This document shows, in pieces, positions 1-7,049 of a stretch of 32,767 nt of DNA (position 1 is the first letter of the stretch; each line of letters opens with the position of its first letter). The notes below the pieces were generated by a model. That model did no database searches, was not told the origin of the DNA, and worked only from the letters and a program-made list of their open reading frames with translations. The stretch is from Crenarchaeota archaeon SCGC AAA471-B05 (lineage in GTDB: Archaea; Thermoproteota; Thermoprotei; Gearchaeales; Gearchaeaceae): NCBI GenBank assembly GCA_000380705.1, contig AQYM01000029.1, positions 68,088-100,854 of the forward strand, in the 5' to 3' direction. A program made the position numbers and the translations under genes.

Positions 1-1820
1 GGATTTTGAAGATATTTTTCGTAATCTATATCAAGTTTTCCTTTTTCCTTAGCTAAAAGAGAAGAATATCTGTAACCCAAATTTGCTATAAAATACATTA
101 TTTTATCTAGTATTTTTAACGCTTCAGGACTATCGTAATCTATTCCAAGTTGATAAAATATATCAGCTATCCCCATTACTCCTAAACCTATTCTTCTTGT
201 TTTTCTACTTGCTTCTCTTTGCTTTTGTAAAGGATGAAGTAAAATATTCCAGTAAATTACATTATCCATGAACCTTATGGCATACTTTATTACTTTTTTC
301 AACTTTCTCCAATTAATTTTTGCATAAGGAGTAAATGGATCTTCTACAAACCTAGATAAATTAATTGAGCCTAAATTACAAGCCCCTCCATCTTCAAGAG
401 GAACTTCTGCACAAGGATTAGTTGTTGCTATAGGTATTCCTACGTAATCTGAAGGAGAATAGGTTTTCATTCTATCAAAGAACATTATTCCAGGTTCTGC
501 TGTTTTATAATTTGATTCTACAAACATATTCCAAATTTCTCTAGCTTTAACTAATTTCCTAATTTCACCTGTTTTATCGGATGAAAAATATAACATAAAG
601 TCTCCTGAATATTTTATAGCTAAATCGTAATCTTTATTAGGCAATTCTATAACATAATCACCATAAACATCACGCTTGTTTACATCATTCAAATCTTCTT
701 CATTTATTCTTATACCGTATTCATTGGTTAAAAACTCGTTGAGCTCCTCTATTTTATCAAATATTTTAATTAAATCATAATTTTCTATTTTTTTAGAAGG
801 AATGCCATATGAATAATGTACATCTTTAATATTATCTACTCTTCTTAAAATTCCTTTTACTTTTTTCTTATAAACTAAAATCTTGTTTGGACCAAAGTTA
901 ATTTGCTCTTCTACAGCTCTCATAAATTCATTCGTAACTTTTATACTTATATTGGCAAATCTAACTTGAGTATTTTCCATGACTTGTTTTTCTATCTCCT
1001 TTAATTGTACTTCGTTAAACAAATTTGTGAATCTTAATTGATCTACTATCTGGGATGTAATCCAATTAGGTATTTGTTTACATTTTATAAAATCTATAAC
1101 ATCTGGATGTTTAACGTCTATAGTTAACATTAAAGCCCCCCTCCTACCTTCTTGTCCAATTAAACCTGTAGTTAATGAATATAATTCCATAAAGCTTACA
1201 CTGCCAGTTGAGGTTATTGCAGCATTGTGAATTCTTGATCCTTTAGGTCTTAAAACTGAAATATCTATTCCAATACCTCCTCCATATGAATAAGTTCTAG
1301 CAGCTTCATAAGCAGCTTTATAAATTCCTTCTATACTATCATCTTCAATTACGGAAACAAAGCAATTAGCCAAAGTTTTTGCTCTGTATAGATCTCCTGC
1401 ACCCGCTAATACTCTTCCTGCAGGCATAAAGTATCCTTCATACATTAATATGTAAAAAATTTTGGCAAGTTTCAAGGCCTTCTCAATATTCTCTTCTGCT
1501 GCTGCGATAAATGATGCTACTCTAAGGAACAAGTATTCAGGTCTTTTTTCTATCAACTCTCCGTTTAAATCTTTTAGAAAGTATTTTTTCTCATAAATGC
1601 TTTTTGCAAGTTCATTATTGCCTAGATAATTAGGATGAAATGGTAATAAACCTTTTTTAAGTAAATCTAACATTCTCAAATAGATATTTTTGAAATTTTC
1701 AATTCTTTCCTTACCTAGCAATGAAACAATCTTAGGTTCAGGTTCTTCAAGCATTTTGAGTATTTTTTTAGTATGTTCCTCGATCTCATTAATGTATTTG
1801 ATCTCAAGTTGTTTTGCCAT
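1..1820 (-). CDS. nrdJ: Ribonucleotide reductase, adenosylcobalamin-dependent type (3' end outside window)
   Basis: Reduces ribonucleotides to deoxyribonucleotides in the cytoplasm. I translated the minus strand from ATG at 1820; it stays open for 606 codons to the window edge, so the C-terminal part is missing. Visible landmarks are ANCFV with the first redox cysteine (about residue 153), a glycine-rich stretch then LRPKGSRIHNA (190-200), STGSVSFME typical of class II enzymes, and the finger-loop motif NPCAEVPL (thiyl-radical cysteine about 470, glutamate 472) followed by the second redox cysteine at about 481. There is no N-terminal ATP-cone domain. The usual finger motif is NPCGE, so A471 is a mild change. 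The B12-dependent assignment rests on these motifs and the absence of an adjacent small-subunit gene; class I is less likely. A TATA box 27 nt upstream makes the message leaderless. Confidence 0.87.
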   Translation of the reverse strand, partial: MAKQLEIKYINEIEEHTKKILKMLEEPEPKIVSLLGKERIENFKNIYLRMLDLLKKGLLPFHPNYLGNNELAKSIYEKKYFLKDLNGELIEKRPEYLFLRVASFIAAAEENIEKALKLAKIFYILMYEGYFMPAGRVLAGAGDLYRAKTLANCFVSVIEDDSIEGIYKAAYEAARTYSYGGGIGIDISVLRPKGSRIHNAAITSTGSVSFMELYSLTTGLIGQEGRRGALMLTIDVKHPDVIDFIKCKQIPNWITSQIVDQLRFTNLFNEVQLKEIEKQVMENTQVRFANISIKVTNEFMRAVEEQINFGPNKILVYKKKVKGILRRVDNIKDVHYSYGIPSKKIENYDLIKIFDKIEELNEFLTNEYGIRINEEDLNDVNKRDVYGDYVIELPNKDYDLAIKYSGDFMLYFSSDKTGEIRKLVKAREIWNMFVESNYKTAEPGIMFFDRMKTYSPSDYVGIPIATTNPCAEVPLEDGGACNLGSINLSRFVEDPFTPYAKINWRKLKKVIKYAIRFMDNVIYWNILLHPLQKQREASRKTRRIGLGVMGIADIFYQLGIDYDSPEALKILDKIMYFIANLGYRYSSLLAKEKGKLDIDYEKYLQN

Positions 1821-1842
1821 TCAAAACTAAATTATTTTGTCC

Positions 1843-1850
1843 GATATAAA
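1843..1850 (-). promoter_or_regulatory. TATA box of the ribonucleotide reductase gene
   Basis: Minus-strand TTTATATC centred about 27 nt before the ATG at 1820, the spacing expected when transcription starts at or next to the start codon. An identical box lies 70 nt further upstream in the second repeat unit and could drive a longer transcript. Confidence 0.6.
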
Positions 1851-1945
1851 AGTATTTAAAATTTTCTATTATGAGTAAAACTTAAATAATATAAAACTAA
1901 ATTATTTTGTCCGATATAAAAGTATTTAAAATTTTCTATTATGAG

Positions 1946-1960
1946 TAAAACTTAAATAAT
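1946..1960 (+). promoter_or_regulatory. BRE/TATA promoter of the CitG-like gene
   Basis: GTAAAACTTAAATAA has a purine-rich BRE followed by a TATA-like box centred near 1956, about 28 nt before ATG 1984, so the transcript is probably leaderless. A duplicate lies at 1876-1890. A closely similar GAAAAACTTAAAT stands before the gene at 9644. Confidence 0.55.
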
Positions 1961-1983
1961 ATTTTTAGTACTTTCTATGCTGT

Positions 1984-2892
1984 ATGAAATATATCATAAA
2001 TAAAATATTGGGTAATGCAATACTAAGTTTACTTTTAGAAGCAAGTGCCACGCCTAAACCTTCTGGCATAGATAAAATTAATAAAATTAAAAAATTAAGT
2101 TTTGAAAATTACCTATCTACCATCTCTTATATTTCTTATTATTATTATTTATCAATAATGGATGGAATTAAAGGGAAATTTAAAATAGGTAAAAGAATAT
2201 ATGAGGCTACGAAATCAATGATGGAAAATCAAAGTGGTGGAAATACTAGTTTTGGATCGATTTTACTTCAAATCCCTTTAATTACTTCGACAGCTTATTA
2301 TTTATATAGAAATAAAAATTTAAATTTTGAAAATATTAGAGAGACATTGGGTTTTATTTTAAATAATTGTAATGAAATAGATTCAATATACATATGTAAA
2401 GCAATTTTACTTCTTAAACCTACATGGTTATTAAAGGTAGATAAATATGATTTAACCAAACGAAATTGGTTAAAGGAAATTAAGGAAAATAAAGCTAAAC
2501 CAAAGGATATAATGAAGGTAGCTGAAGAATTTGATTGGATTGCTTATGAATATGTCAACGATTATGAAATTACTTTTAAAGAAAATTTCCCTGCTTTTAT
2601 GAAATTTTATGAAGAAGCAAAAGAATTAAACAGTACTATAATAAAGACTATTATTTGGATTTTAAGTAGGAGAATGGATTCTCATGTTTACAGGACAAAG
2701 GGATTTGAAGTAGCAAAATATATAATGGAAAATGCTAGGGAGAGTTATAAAAGGATAGAAAAAGGAGAAAATATATTTAAAGAATCAGAAAGACTAAGAA
2801 AAAAAATTGAAATTTATGAAGCAAATACTGGCACAACTTTAGATTTGGTTACTGCTTGTTTATTTCTCGCTTTATTTTTAATAAAAATTTAA
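1984..2892 (+). CDS. CitG-like (triphosphoribosyl-dephospho-CoA synthase family) protein
   Basis: A 302-residue protein with three landmarks of the CitG/MdcB family, which transfers a triphosphoribosyl group from ATP to dephospho-CoA: EASATPKPSGIDKI at 19-32 (family form E-x-S-x-TPKPGLVD), GGNTSFGSILL at 85-95 (family GxNTHxGxIF), and a C-terminal NTGTTLDL stretch (family NPGGxADL). Mostly helical. The bacterial enzyme makes the citrate or malonate lyase prosthetic group; no lyase gene is visible here, so the archaeal substrate is open. The TPKPG glycine is replaced by serine and the NTHxG histidine by serine, so activity may differ. It is divergent from the reductase and has its own promoter. 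Assignment to the family is motif-based; the exact function is unknown. Confidence 0.65.
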   Translation: MKYIINKILGNAILSLLLEASATPKPSGIDKINKIKKLSFENYLSTISYISYYYYLSIMDGIKGKFKIGKRIYEATKSMMENQSGGNTSFGSILLQIPLITSTAYYLYRNKNLNFENIRETLGFILNNCNEIDSIYICKAILLLKPTWLLKVDKYDLTKRNWLKEIKENKAKPKDIMKVAEEFDWIAYEYVNDYEITFKENFPAFMKFYEEAKELNSTIIKTIIWILSRRMDSHVYRTKGFEVAKYIMENARESYKRIEKGENIFKESERLRKKIEIYEANTGTTLDLVTACLFLALFLIKI

Positions 2893-2900
2893 AAATTAAT

Positions 2901-4505
2901 TTAAGGTAACCTTGGTTGAACTGGAGATAATCCTCTTGTATATATTTCCATAAATGGTAGAATGTAAGCTACTATTATAAGTATCACAGCTATAATTATC
3001 CATATTTTTAAATTATCGAACATGGTATTTGGTTTAGGATCTATATTAAGGGATTCTCCGTTCATACTAATAACTGGACCTTTAATTAAAGTTAGTCCTA
3101 TGTTAGAAATAAAGAGCACTCCTGATAAGAATAATATTAAACCTCCTATCATTGCAATTTGAGATAAGTATACCCATTCTGAAGGAATTGGAGAATAAGA
3201 TAATATGCTTGAAGTTCTTCTTGGCATACCAAAAATTCCTGCAATATGATAACTTAATGAAAATATCATCATTCCAACGAACCAAAGGTAGGGTTGCCAA
3301 AGTGCTAATCTTCCGCTAAAGATATTCCTGCCAAATATAAAAGGTGATAACAAATATGTCGCTCCCATAAATGTTAATGTAACAGCGGTACCCACCATCG
3401 TATGGAAGTGTCCTACGATCCAAACTGTATTATGAACAATATAATTTAAAGAGTAACTTGCATTAATAATTCCTCCTATTCCTCCCAATCCAAATATTAT
3501 GAATGCCAATCCTAATGACGCGAAAACTGGATTATTCCATGGTTGGTTTTTAATCCAGCCAAATAGTTTTCTCCCTCCCTTTTCCCTATAACTCTTTTCC
3601 AGTGTAGCTATAATATTAAAAGCCGTTAAAAAGCTTGCTATTGCTACTGTATAAGTTAAAACTGTATGCAAATATTTGTATGAAGGATCTATTCCAGTAT
3701 CAACTAATTGATGGTGTATTCCTACAGGTGTTGAAGTAATGATAAATAATATAAAGACTACTTTAGCCATCGTTTCACTGAAAAGTTCTGTATTTAAAAT
3801 TCTAGGTATCGTAAAATACCATAATGTTATAGCCGGTATTAACCAGAAATAGACCAAGGGATGACCGAAATACCAAAAATATGTTCTAGCTTCGAGTACG
3901 TCTACAGGACTTCCAAACAATGACATAGGTATCAAATCCTTTAATACTTCTATAGCTAGACCAGGTGTTGCTTCAAGCCATACTATTAAAGTAGCTATCA
4001 CACCATATATAGGTAATGGAATTGCTTCTTTTTTATGTGATTTTCTCCAACTTAAGAAAGCTAAGAATATTGCTACAGCGAATATCCAAGTTCCTATTAC
4101 TAAAATTGCAGCTCCTAAGTAAAATAACGGATGTGCCTTTAGAGGAGGATAAAATGTATATAAAACGTTAGCTTGTCCTGATAAAATCGCAATCGCTGCT
4201 AATATTGTACCTATCAGAGATAATATAAGAGAGGAATTGAGCAAAACCTTATTTAAATTAACTTTAAGTACTCGTGTTGTAACAAAGACTGCAATTCCCA
4301 TTATAAAGAAAGCTGTCCAAACTATAGCCATTAAAACTCCATGTCCTGTTAGAACCATATAATATATTTGAGGATCTATGTTAAGAATGTAAGGAGTTCT
4401 TGCAAGTAGTTGTATTAAGCCAAATAATCCTCCTAAGGCTAGGGAAATAAAGGAGAATATTATTGAAATTTTAATAAATCTATTTTCTGTTGAGTAACTC
4501 ATCAT
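2901..4505 (-). CDS. Haem-copper oxidase subunit I, B-type (ba3-like)
   Basis: Catalytic subunit of a membrane terminal oxidase that reduces oxygen to water. 534 residues with about 13 membrane helices. Ligands visible: H55 (low-spin haem, LTGHG), H215-P-L-V-Y219 (CuB histidine and cross-linked tyrosine), H264-H265 (CuB), and H366 and H368 in VGHFHTM (high- and low-spin haem). The pattern GHPLVYFWL and lack of the A-type D-channel signature suggest the B family, like Thermus ba3 and Acidianus DoxB. The start follows GAGGTGA at 4507-4513, which overlaps the stop of subunit II; two ATG codons are adjacent (4505 and 4502), and either could serve. It is the last gene of the operon IIa-II-I. The downstream gene ends only 8 bases away, tail to tail. 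Confidence 0.95.
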   Translation of the reverse strand: MMSYSTENRFIKISIIFSFISLALGGLFGLIQLLARTPYILNIDPQIYYMVLTGHGVLMAIVWTAFFIMGIAVFVTTRVLKVNLNKVLLNSSLILSLIGTILAAIAILSGQANVLYTFYPPLKAHPLFYLGAAILVIGTWIFAVAIFLAFLSWRKSHKKEAIPLPIYGVIATLIVWLEATPGLAIEVLKDLIPMSLFGSPVDVLEARTYFWYFGHPLVYFWLIPAITLWYFTIPRILNTELFSETMAKVVFILFIITSTPVGIHHQLVDTGIDPSYKYLHTVLTYTVAIASFLTAFNIIATLEKSYREKGGRKLFGWIKNQPWNNPVFASLGLAFIIFGLGGIGGIINASYSLNYIVHNTVWIVGHFHTMVGTAVTLTFMGATYLLSPFIFGRNIFSGRLALWQPYLWFVGMMIFSLSYHIAGIFGMPRRTSSILSYSPIPSEWVYLSQIAMIGGLILFLSGVLFISNIGLTLIKGPVISMNGESLNIDPKPNTMFDNLKIWIIIAVILIIVAYILPFMEIYTRGLSPVQPRLP

Positions 4506-4506
4506 C

Positions 4507-4962
4507 TCACCTCTCTATTATTAATTTAGAGTACATCGTTGAATGGTAAGTTCCGCAATATTCGTTGCATATTATTAAGAATTCTCTTTGGTCATTTTGA
4601 GGTGGTTCCCAAGTAACTATGGTAAAGTATCCTGGAAAAACCATCACATTAACATTTGTTCCTACTATTGAAAACCCATGTATTACGTCTATGCTTGTTA
4701 TTCTAAAAATAATTTTCTTTGGATTTTTTAACGTTATTTTAAACGGCTCAAAGTAATACTGTTTTGCTAAAATATTTACTTCGTATACACCTGGCTCTCT
4801 TTCAATTACTCCTGGGTTAAATTTTTCCAAATCAGCAGGTAAACATAATGCTCCTGAACTTGGTGGATTATATCCTATTGTTATGCTATACGCTAAAGTT
4901 GAAAGAAATAATGCTAGAATCGCTATAACTATTCCAGCCCATATTTTTTCAATCTTATTCAT
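4507..4962 (-). CDS. Haem-copper oxidase subunit II with complete CuA site
   Basis: 151-residue electron-entry subunit: one N-terminal membrane helix (8-28) and a cupredoxin domain facing outside. The CuA ligand set is complete: H95 (VIHGF), C132, E134, C136, H140 and M143 in ICNEYCGTYHSTM. This resembles Thermus ba3 subunit II and differs from Sulfolobales quinol oxidases whose subunit II lacks CuA, so the electron donor is probably a small copper or haem protein rather than quinol directly; that is inference. The start overlaps the stop of the upstream 38-residue gene (ATGA), with GGGGTGG about 8 nt before. Its own stop TGA forms part of the ribosome binding site of subunit I, suggesting coupled translation. 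Confidence 0.93.
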   Translation of the reverse strand: MNKIEKIWAGIVIAILALFLSTLAYSITIGYNPPSSGALCLPADLEKFNPGVIEREPGVYEVNILAKQYYFEPFKITLKNPKKIIFRITSIDVIHGFSIVGTNVNVMVFPGYFTIVTWEPPQNDQREFLIICNEYCGTYHSTMYSKLIIER

Positions 4963-5075
4963 GTTATTCCACCCCTAGATATTAATATAAAATACAACAA
5001 AATCCATGTGGTTATTAGTATTCCTAAATATATTATTAGGGATATCATTGTTCCTTTTAAACTATTCTTATTCAT
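4959..5075 (-). CDS. Oxidase subunit IIa-like single-helix peptide (CbaD-like)
   Basis: A 38-residue ORF (ATG 5075, TGA 4959) with a basic N-terminus (MNKNSLKG), one hydrophobic helix of about 22 residues (11-32) and a short SRGG tail. Length, topology and position directly before a CuA subunit II match subunit IIa of Thermus ba3 oxidase (about 34 residues), which supplies the helix missing from the short subunit II. Its stop overlaps the next start as ATGA. A TATA box lies 24 nt upstream, making it the first, leaderless gene of the operon. No catalytic residues are expected; the call rests on topology and synteny, not sequence identity. Confidence 0.75.
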   Translation of the reverse strand: MNKNSLKGTMISLIIYLGILITTWILLYFILISRGGIT

Positions 5076-5095
5076 ATGCTTTTCTATTTTTTTAA

Positions 5096-5103
5096 TATTT
5101 AAA
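5096..5103 (-). promoter_or_regulatory. TATA box of the oxidase operon
   Basis: Minus-strand TTTAAATA centred 24 nt upstream of ATG 5075. It shares the 116-bp intergenic region with the divergent SCO promoter (TTTAAAAA at 5162-5169, 26 nt before ATG 5192), so the oxidase and its presumed assembly genes could be co-regulated. Confidence 0.55.
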
Positions 5104-5191
5104 AACTTTAGTATTAGATTTTAGTTATTTATATATAATTGTATTTAAATATATAAAAAACTTTAAAAAGGGATATATGTAATAAAAATAT

Positions 5192-5803
5192 ATGAAAAAG
5201 GTAGTATTTATTACCGTTTTAGCTATACTTATAATTATCATATTTTTTATATTAAATCCTTTCCAAAAAGAAAGCCTAAAGGGAATACAAGTAAACAAGC
5301 CTGTGGTGGATTTTGAATTAATAACTTTGGATAATAAAACTTTTAAGTTAAGTGATTATAAAGGCAAAGTAATAGCTTTAACCTTTGTATATTCTCATTG
5401 TCCTGATGTTTGTCCTGTTTTAGCCAGTAGATTTTCTTCAGCAGCAAAATCCTTAATGGAAAAAGGATACGAAAATTTTTTAATGATTTTAATTTCAGTA
5501 GACTTTTTAGGAGATGATTATAATTCAGTTAAAAATTTTCTGGACAAATACGTAGATAGAGAAGTAATAAATAGAGGAAAGTTGATTTATTTATTGGGAA
5601 AAGATTTGAATACTCTGAATTATATCTGGAAAAGTTATGGAATATATGTTGCAACTTCTGCGAATAATACATCGATAGTAATTCATTCAGTAGCAGTACA
5701 CTTAATAGATAAGAATTTTAAATGGCGTTCATCCTTTGGAACTTTGTTACAATGGTCAACTTCAGATTTGATACATGATATGGAAATTTTATTAAAAGAA
5801 TGA
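5192..5803 (+). CDS. SCO1/SenC/PrrC-family copper chaperone
   Basis: 203 residues: N-terminal membrane anchor (4-21) then a thioredoxin-like domain facing outside. The copper-binding residues of the family are all present: C70-P-D-V-C74 in SHCPDVCPVL and H165 in VIHSVAVHLID. SCO proteins deliver copper to, or reduce, the CuA site of oxidase subunit II; the divergent operon encodes a subunit II with an intact CuA site, which supports that role here. The start has a TATA box 26 nt upstream. The last codons overlap the next gene (ATGA at 5800-5803), so the two are probably translated together. Confidence 0.92.
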   Translation: MKKVVFITVLAILIIIIFFILNPFQKESLKGIQVNKPVVDFELITLDNKTFKLSDYKGKVIALTFVYSHCPDVCPVLASRFSSAAKSLMEKGYENFLMILISVDFLGDDYNSVKNFLDKYVDREVINRGKLIYLLGKDLNTLNYIWKSYGIYVATSANNTSIVIHSVAVHLIDKNFKWRSSFGTLLQWSTSDLIHDMEILLKE

Positions 5804-6399
5804 TAAAGAGCATTATTCTTAACAAAAAATTCCTTCATAGGACTTTTATTTATTCAGTATTTCTTCTTTTTCTATACATTTTGCTTTTAATTTTATTTCA
5901 GTATTTTATTTCTGGCAAATTACCTTTGGAAATAGGTTTTTTAAATAGACCTAAATATTCAGATGAATTTGCAATAATATGGTTGTCTTCGAGATATTAT
6001 ATGGAAGGTTTTGAATTTACAAATGTTATAATCATTAATTCGTTTACATTTATTTTATTGTTAATTTTTGTCTTCACCTCTTCCATCAACTTAGCCCTAA
6101 CTTCTTTAAATAAGAAAACATTATGCAATTCAGCTTTAGGCTTAGCCGGAGTAACCTTTGTAACCCAATCCATAGTAGCTTGTCCTGCTTGTAGCATTAA
6201 CTTTGTTATGTGGTTTTCCCAAGTTATAGTTTTTACTTTATCTGGAACAACCTTAGGACTTTCAGCAATATTTATAAATCTTATGAACGTTATATTATTT
6301 CTTAGTATATTTATAAATATAATTTTGTTTATAATTAACTATAAGAATATTAAGAATAATAAATTAAATTTGAATATTAATTTATATAAAAATAAATAA
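5800..6399 (+). CDS. Integral membrane protein with CPAC motif, coupled to SCO gene
   Basis: I do not recognise the family. 199 residues with four or five hydrophobic helices (about 14-37, 74-99, 112-127, 137-157, 158-180). A CPAC pair (C128, C131) sits at the end of a helix in SIVACPACSINF, with a third cysteine at 109; a CxxC at a membrane face suggests copper binding or thiol-disulfide exchange. The start overlaps the stop of the SCO gene by four bases, so it is very likely a partner of SCO in copper insertion into the oxidase. The C-terminus is rich in N and K. An antisense ORF over it is a shadow. Confidence 0.8.
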   Translation: MIKSIILNKKFLHRTFIYSVFLLFLYILLLILFQYFISGKLPLEIGFLNRPKYSDEFAIIWLSSRYYMEGFEFTNVIIINSFTFILLLIFVFTSSINLALTSLNKKTLCNSALGLAGVTFVTQSIVACPACSINFVMWFSQVIVFTLSGTTLGLSAIFINLMNVILFLSIFINIILFIINYKNIKNNKLNLNINLYKNK

Positions 6400-6447
6400 A
6401 TATTTTTACAAAAAATTTATAAATCTGATAAAAAATATTTAAAATGT

Positions 6448-7038
6448 ATGCCGGTACCTCCGTATGACTATTTGGATAGTATGATGTGGAACCTAGTAGC
6501 AATAGGAGTACTAACAGCATTATATATATGGAAAATGCCATACAGTCCTTCTAAGAATACTTATAACGATGGAAATACTGCTAAAGCCTTTGCAATACCC
6601 TTTTTAATAACTGGCTTTTATCTAGCTTTAACAGGCTTAATGATAAGCTTTACTTGGCCTTTCCAACCGGCCGGAGGTGTCTATAATGTATTATTTGGAG
6701 GTAGCGCATCCTTAGGAGGATTAGTAATAATAGCTTTCGGTTTAGCAAACTACTTTAATTATAATTTAAGACCAATAACTTACATAGCTGCAGTAGTTGG
6801 CTTGTATTTAATAGTAGATGGTATTGGTATTTTACAATATAGGTTAACGAGGACACCAGAACTTTCAGCTGCTTTATTTATAGTGACAGGTATCGCTGCT
6901 ATTCTATCAATATTATTTACTCATTCAGAGAATAAAACATCTCGTTATCTCTTCTTAGCATTTGTTGTTATCTTTACTTTACTTTGGCTATTTGAAGCAG
7001 TAAACGTAACACTTGGACACCTGGAACCTCCTACGTAA
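6448..7038 (+). CDS. Six-helix membrane protein, DUF981-like
   Basis: 196 residues with six predicted membrane helices (about 14-29, 47-69, 80-101, 108-128, 136-156, 164-185) and few charges between them. Glycine-rich loops such as FGGSASLGG, and general layout, recall the archaeal DUF981 family, whose function is not known; this is recognition from memory. It has its own TATA box TTTATAAA at 6416-6423, 28 nt before the ATG, so it need not be co-transcribed with the SCO pair. Residues W57, H192 and several tyrosines near the ends are the only candidates for ligands. It ends 11 bases from the converging peptidase gene. Confidence 0.75.
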   Translation: MPVPPYDYLDSMMWNLVAIGVLTALYIWKMPYSPSKNTYNDGNTAKAFAIPFLITGFYLALTGLMISFTWPFQPAGGVYNVLFGGSASLGGLVIIAFGLANYFNYNLRPITYIAAVVGLYLIVDGIGILQYRLTRTPELSAALFIVTGIAAILSILFTHSENKTSRYLFLAFVVIFTLLWLFEAVNVTLGHLEPPT

Positions 7039-7049
7039 ATTAAATTTTT

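Larger units (their letters stand above)
1823..1962. repeat. Perfect 70-bp tandem direct repeat (two units) spanning a bidirectional promoter
   Basis: Units 1823-1892 and 1893-1962 are identical by eye over all 70 positions. Each unit contains a minus-strand TATA box TTTATATC (1843-1850, 1913-1920) and a plus-strand BRE/TATA-like GTAAAACTTAAATA (ending about 1888 and 1958). Copy 1 is correctly placed for the reductase at 1820, and copy 2 for the gene at 1984. The absence of any mismatch suggests a recent duplication or active homogenisation. Confidence 0.95.

Noticed and set aside
5997..6197. 66-codon minus-strand frame inside the CPAC membrane protein gene
   Set aside because: Antisense to a gene that has a membrane-protein pattern and is coupled to SCO.
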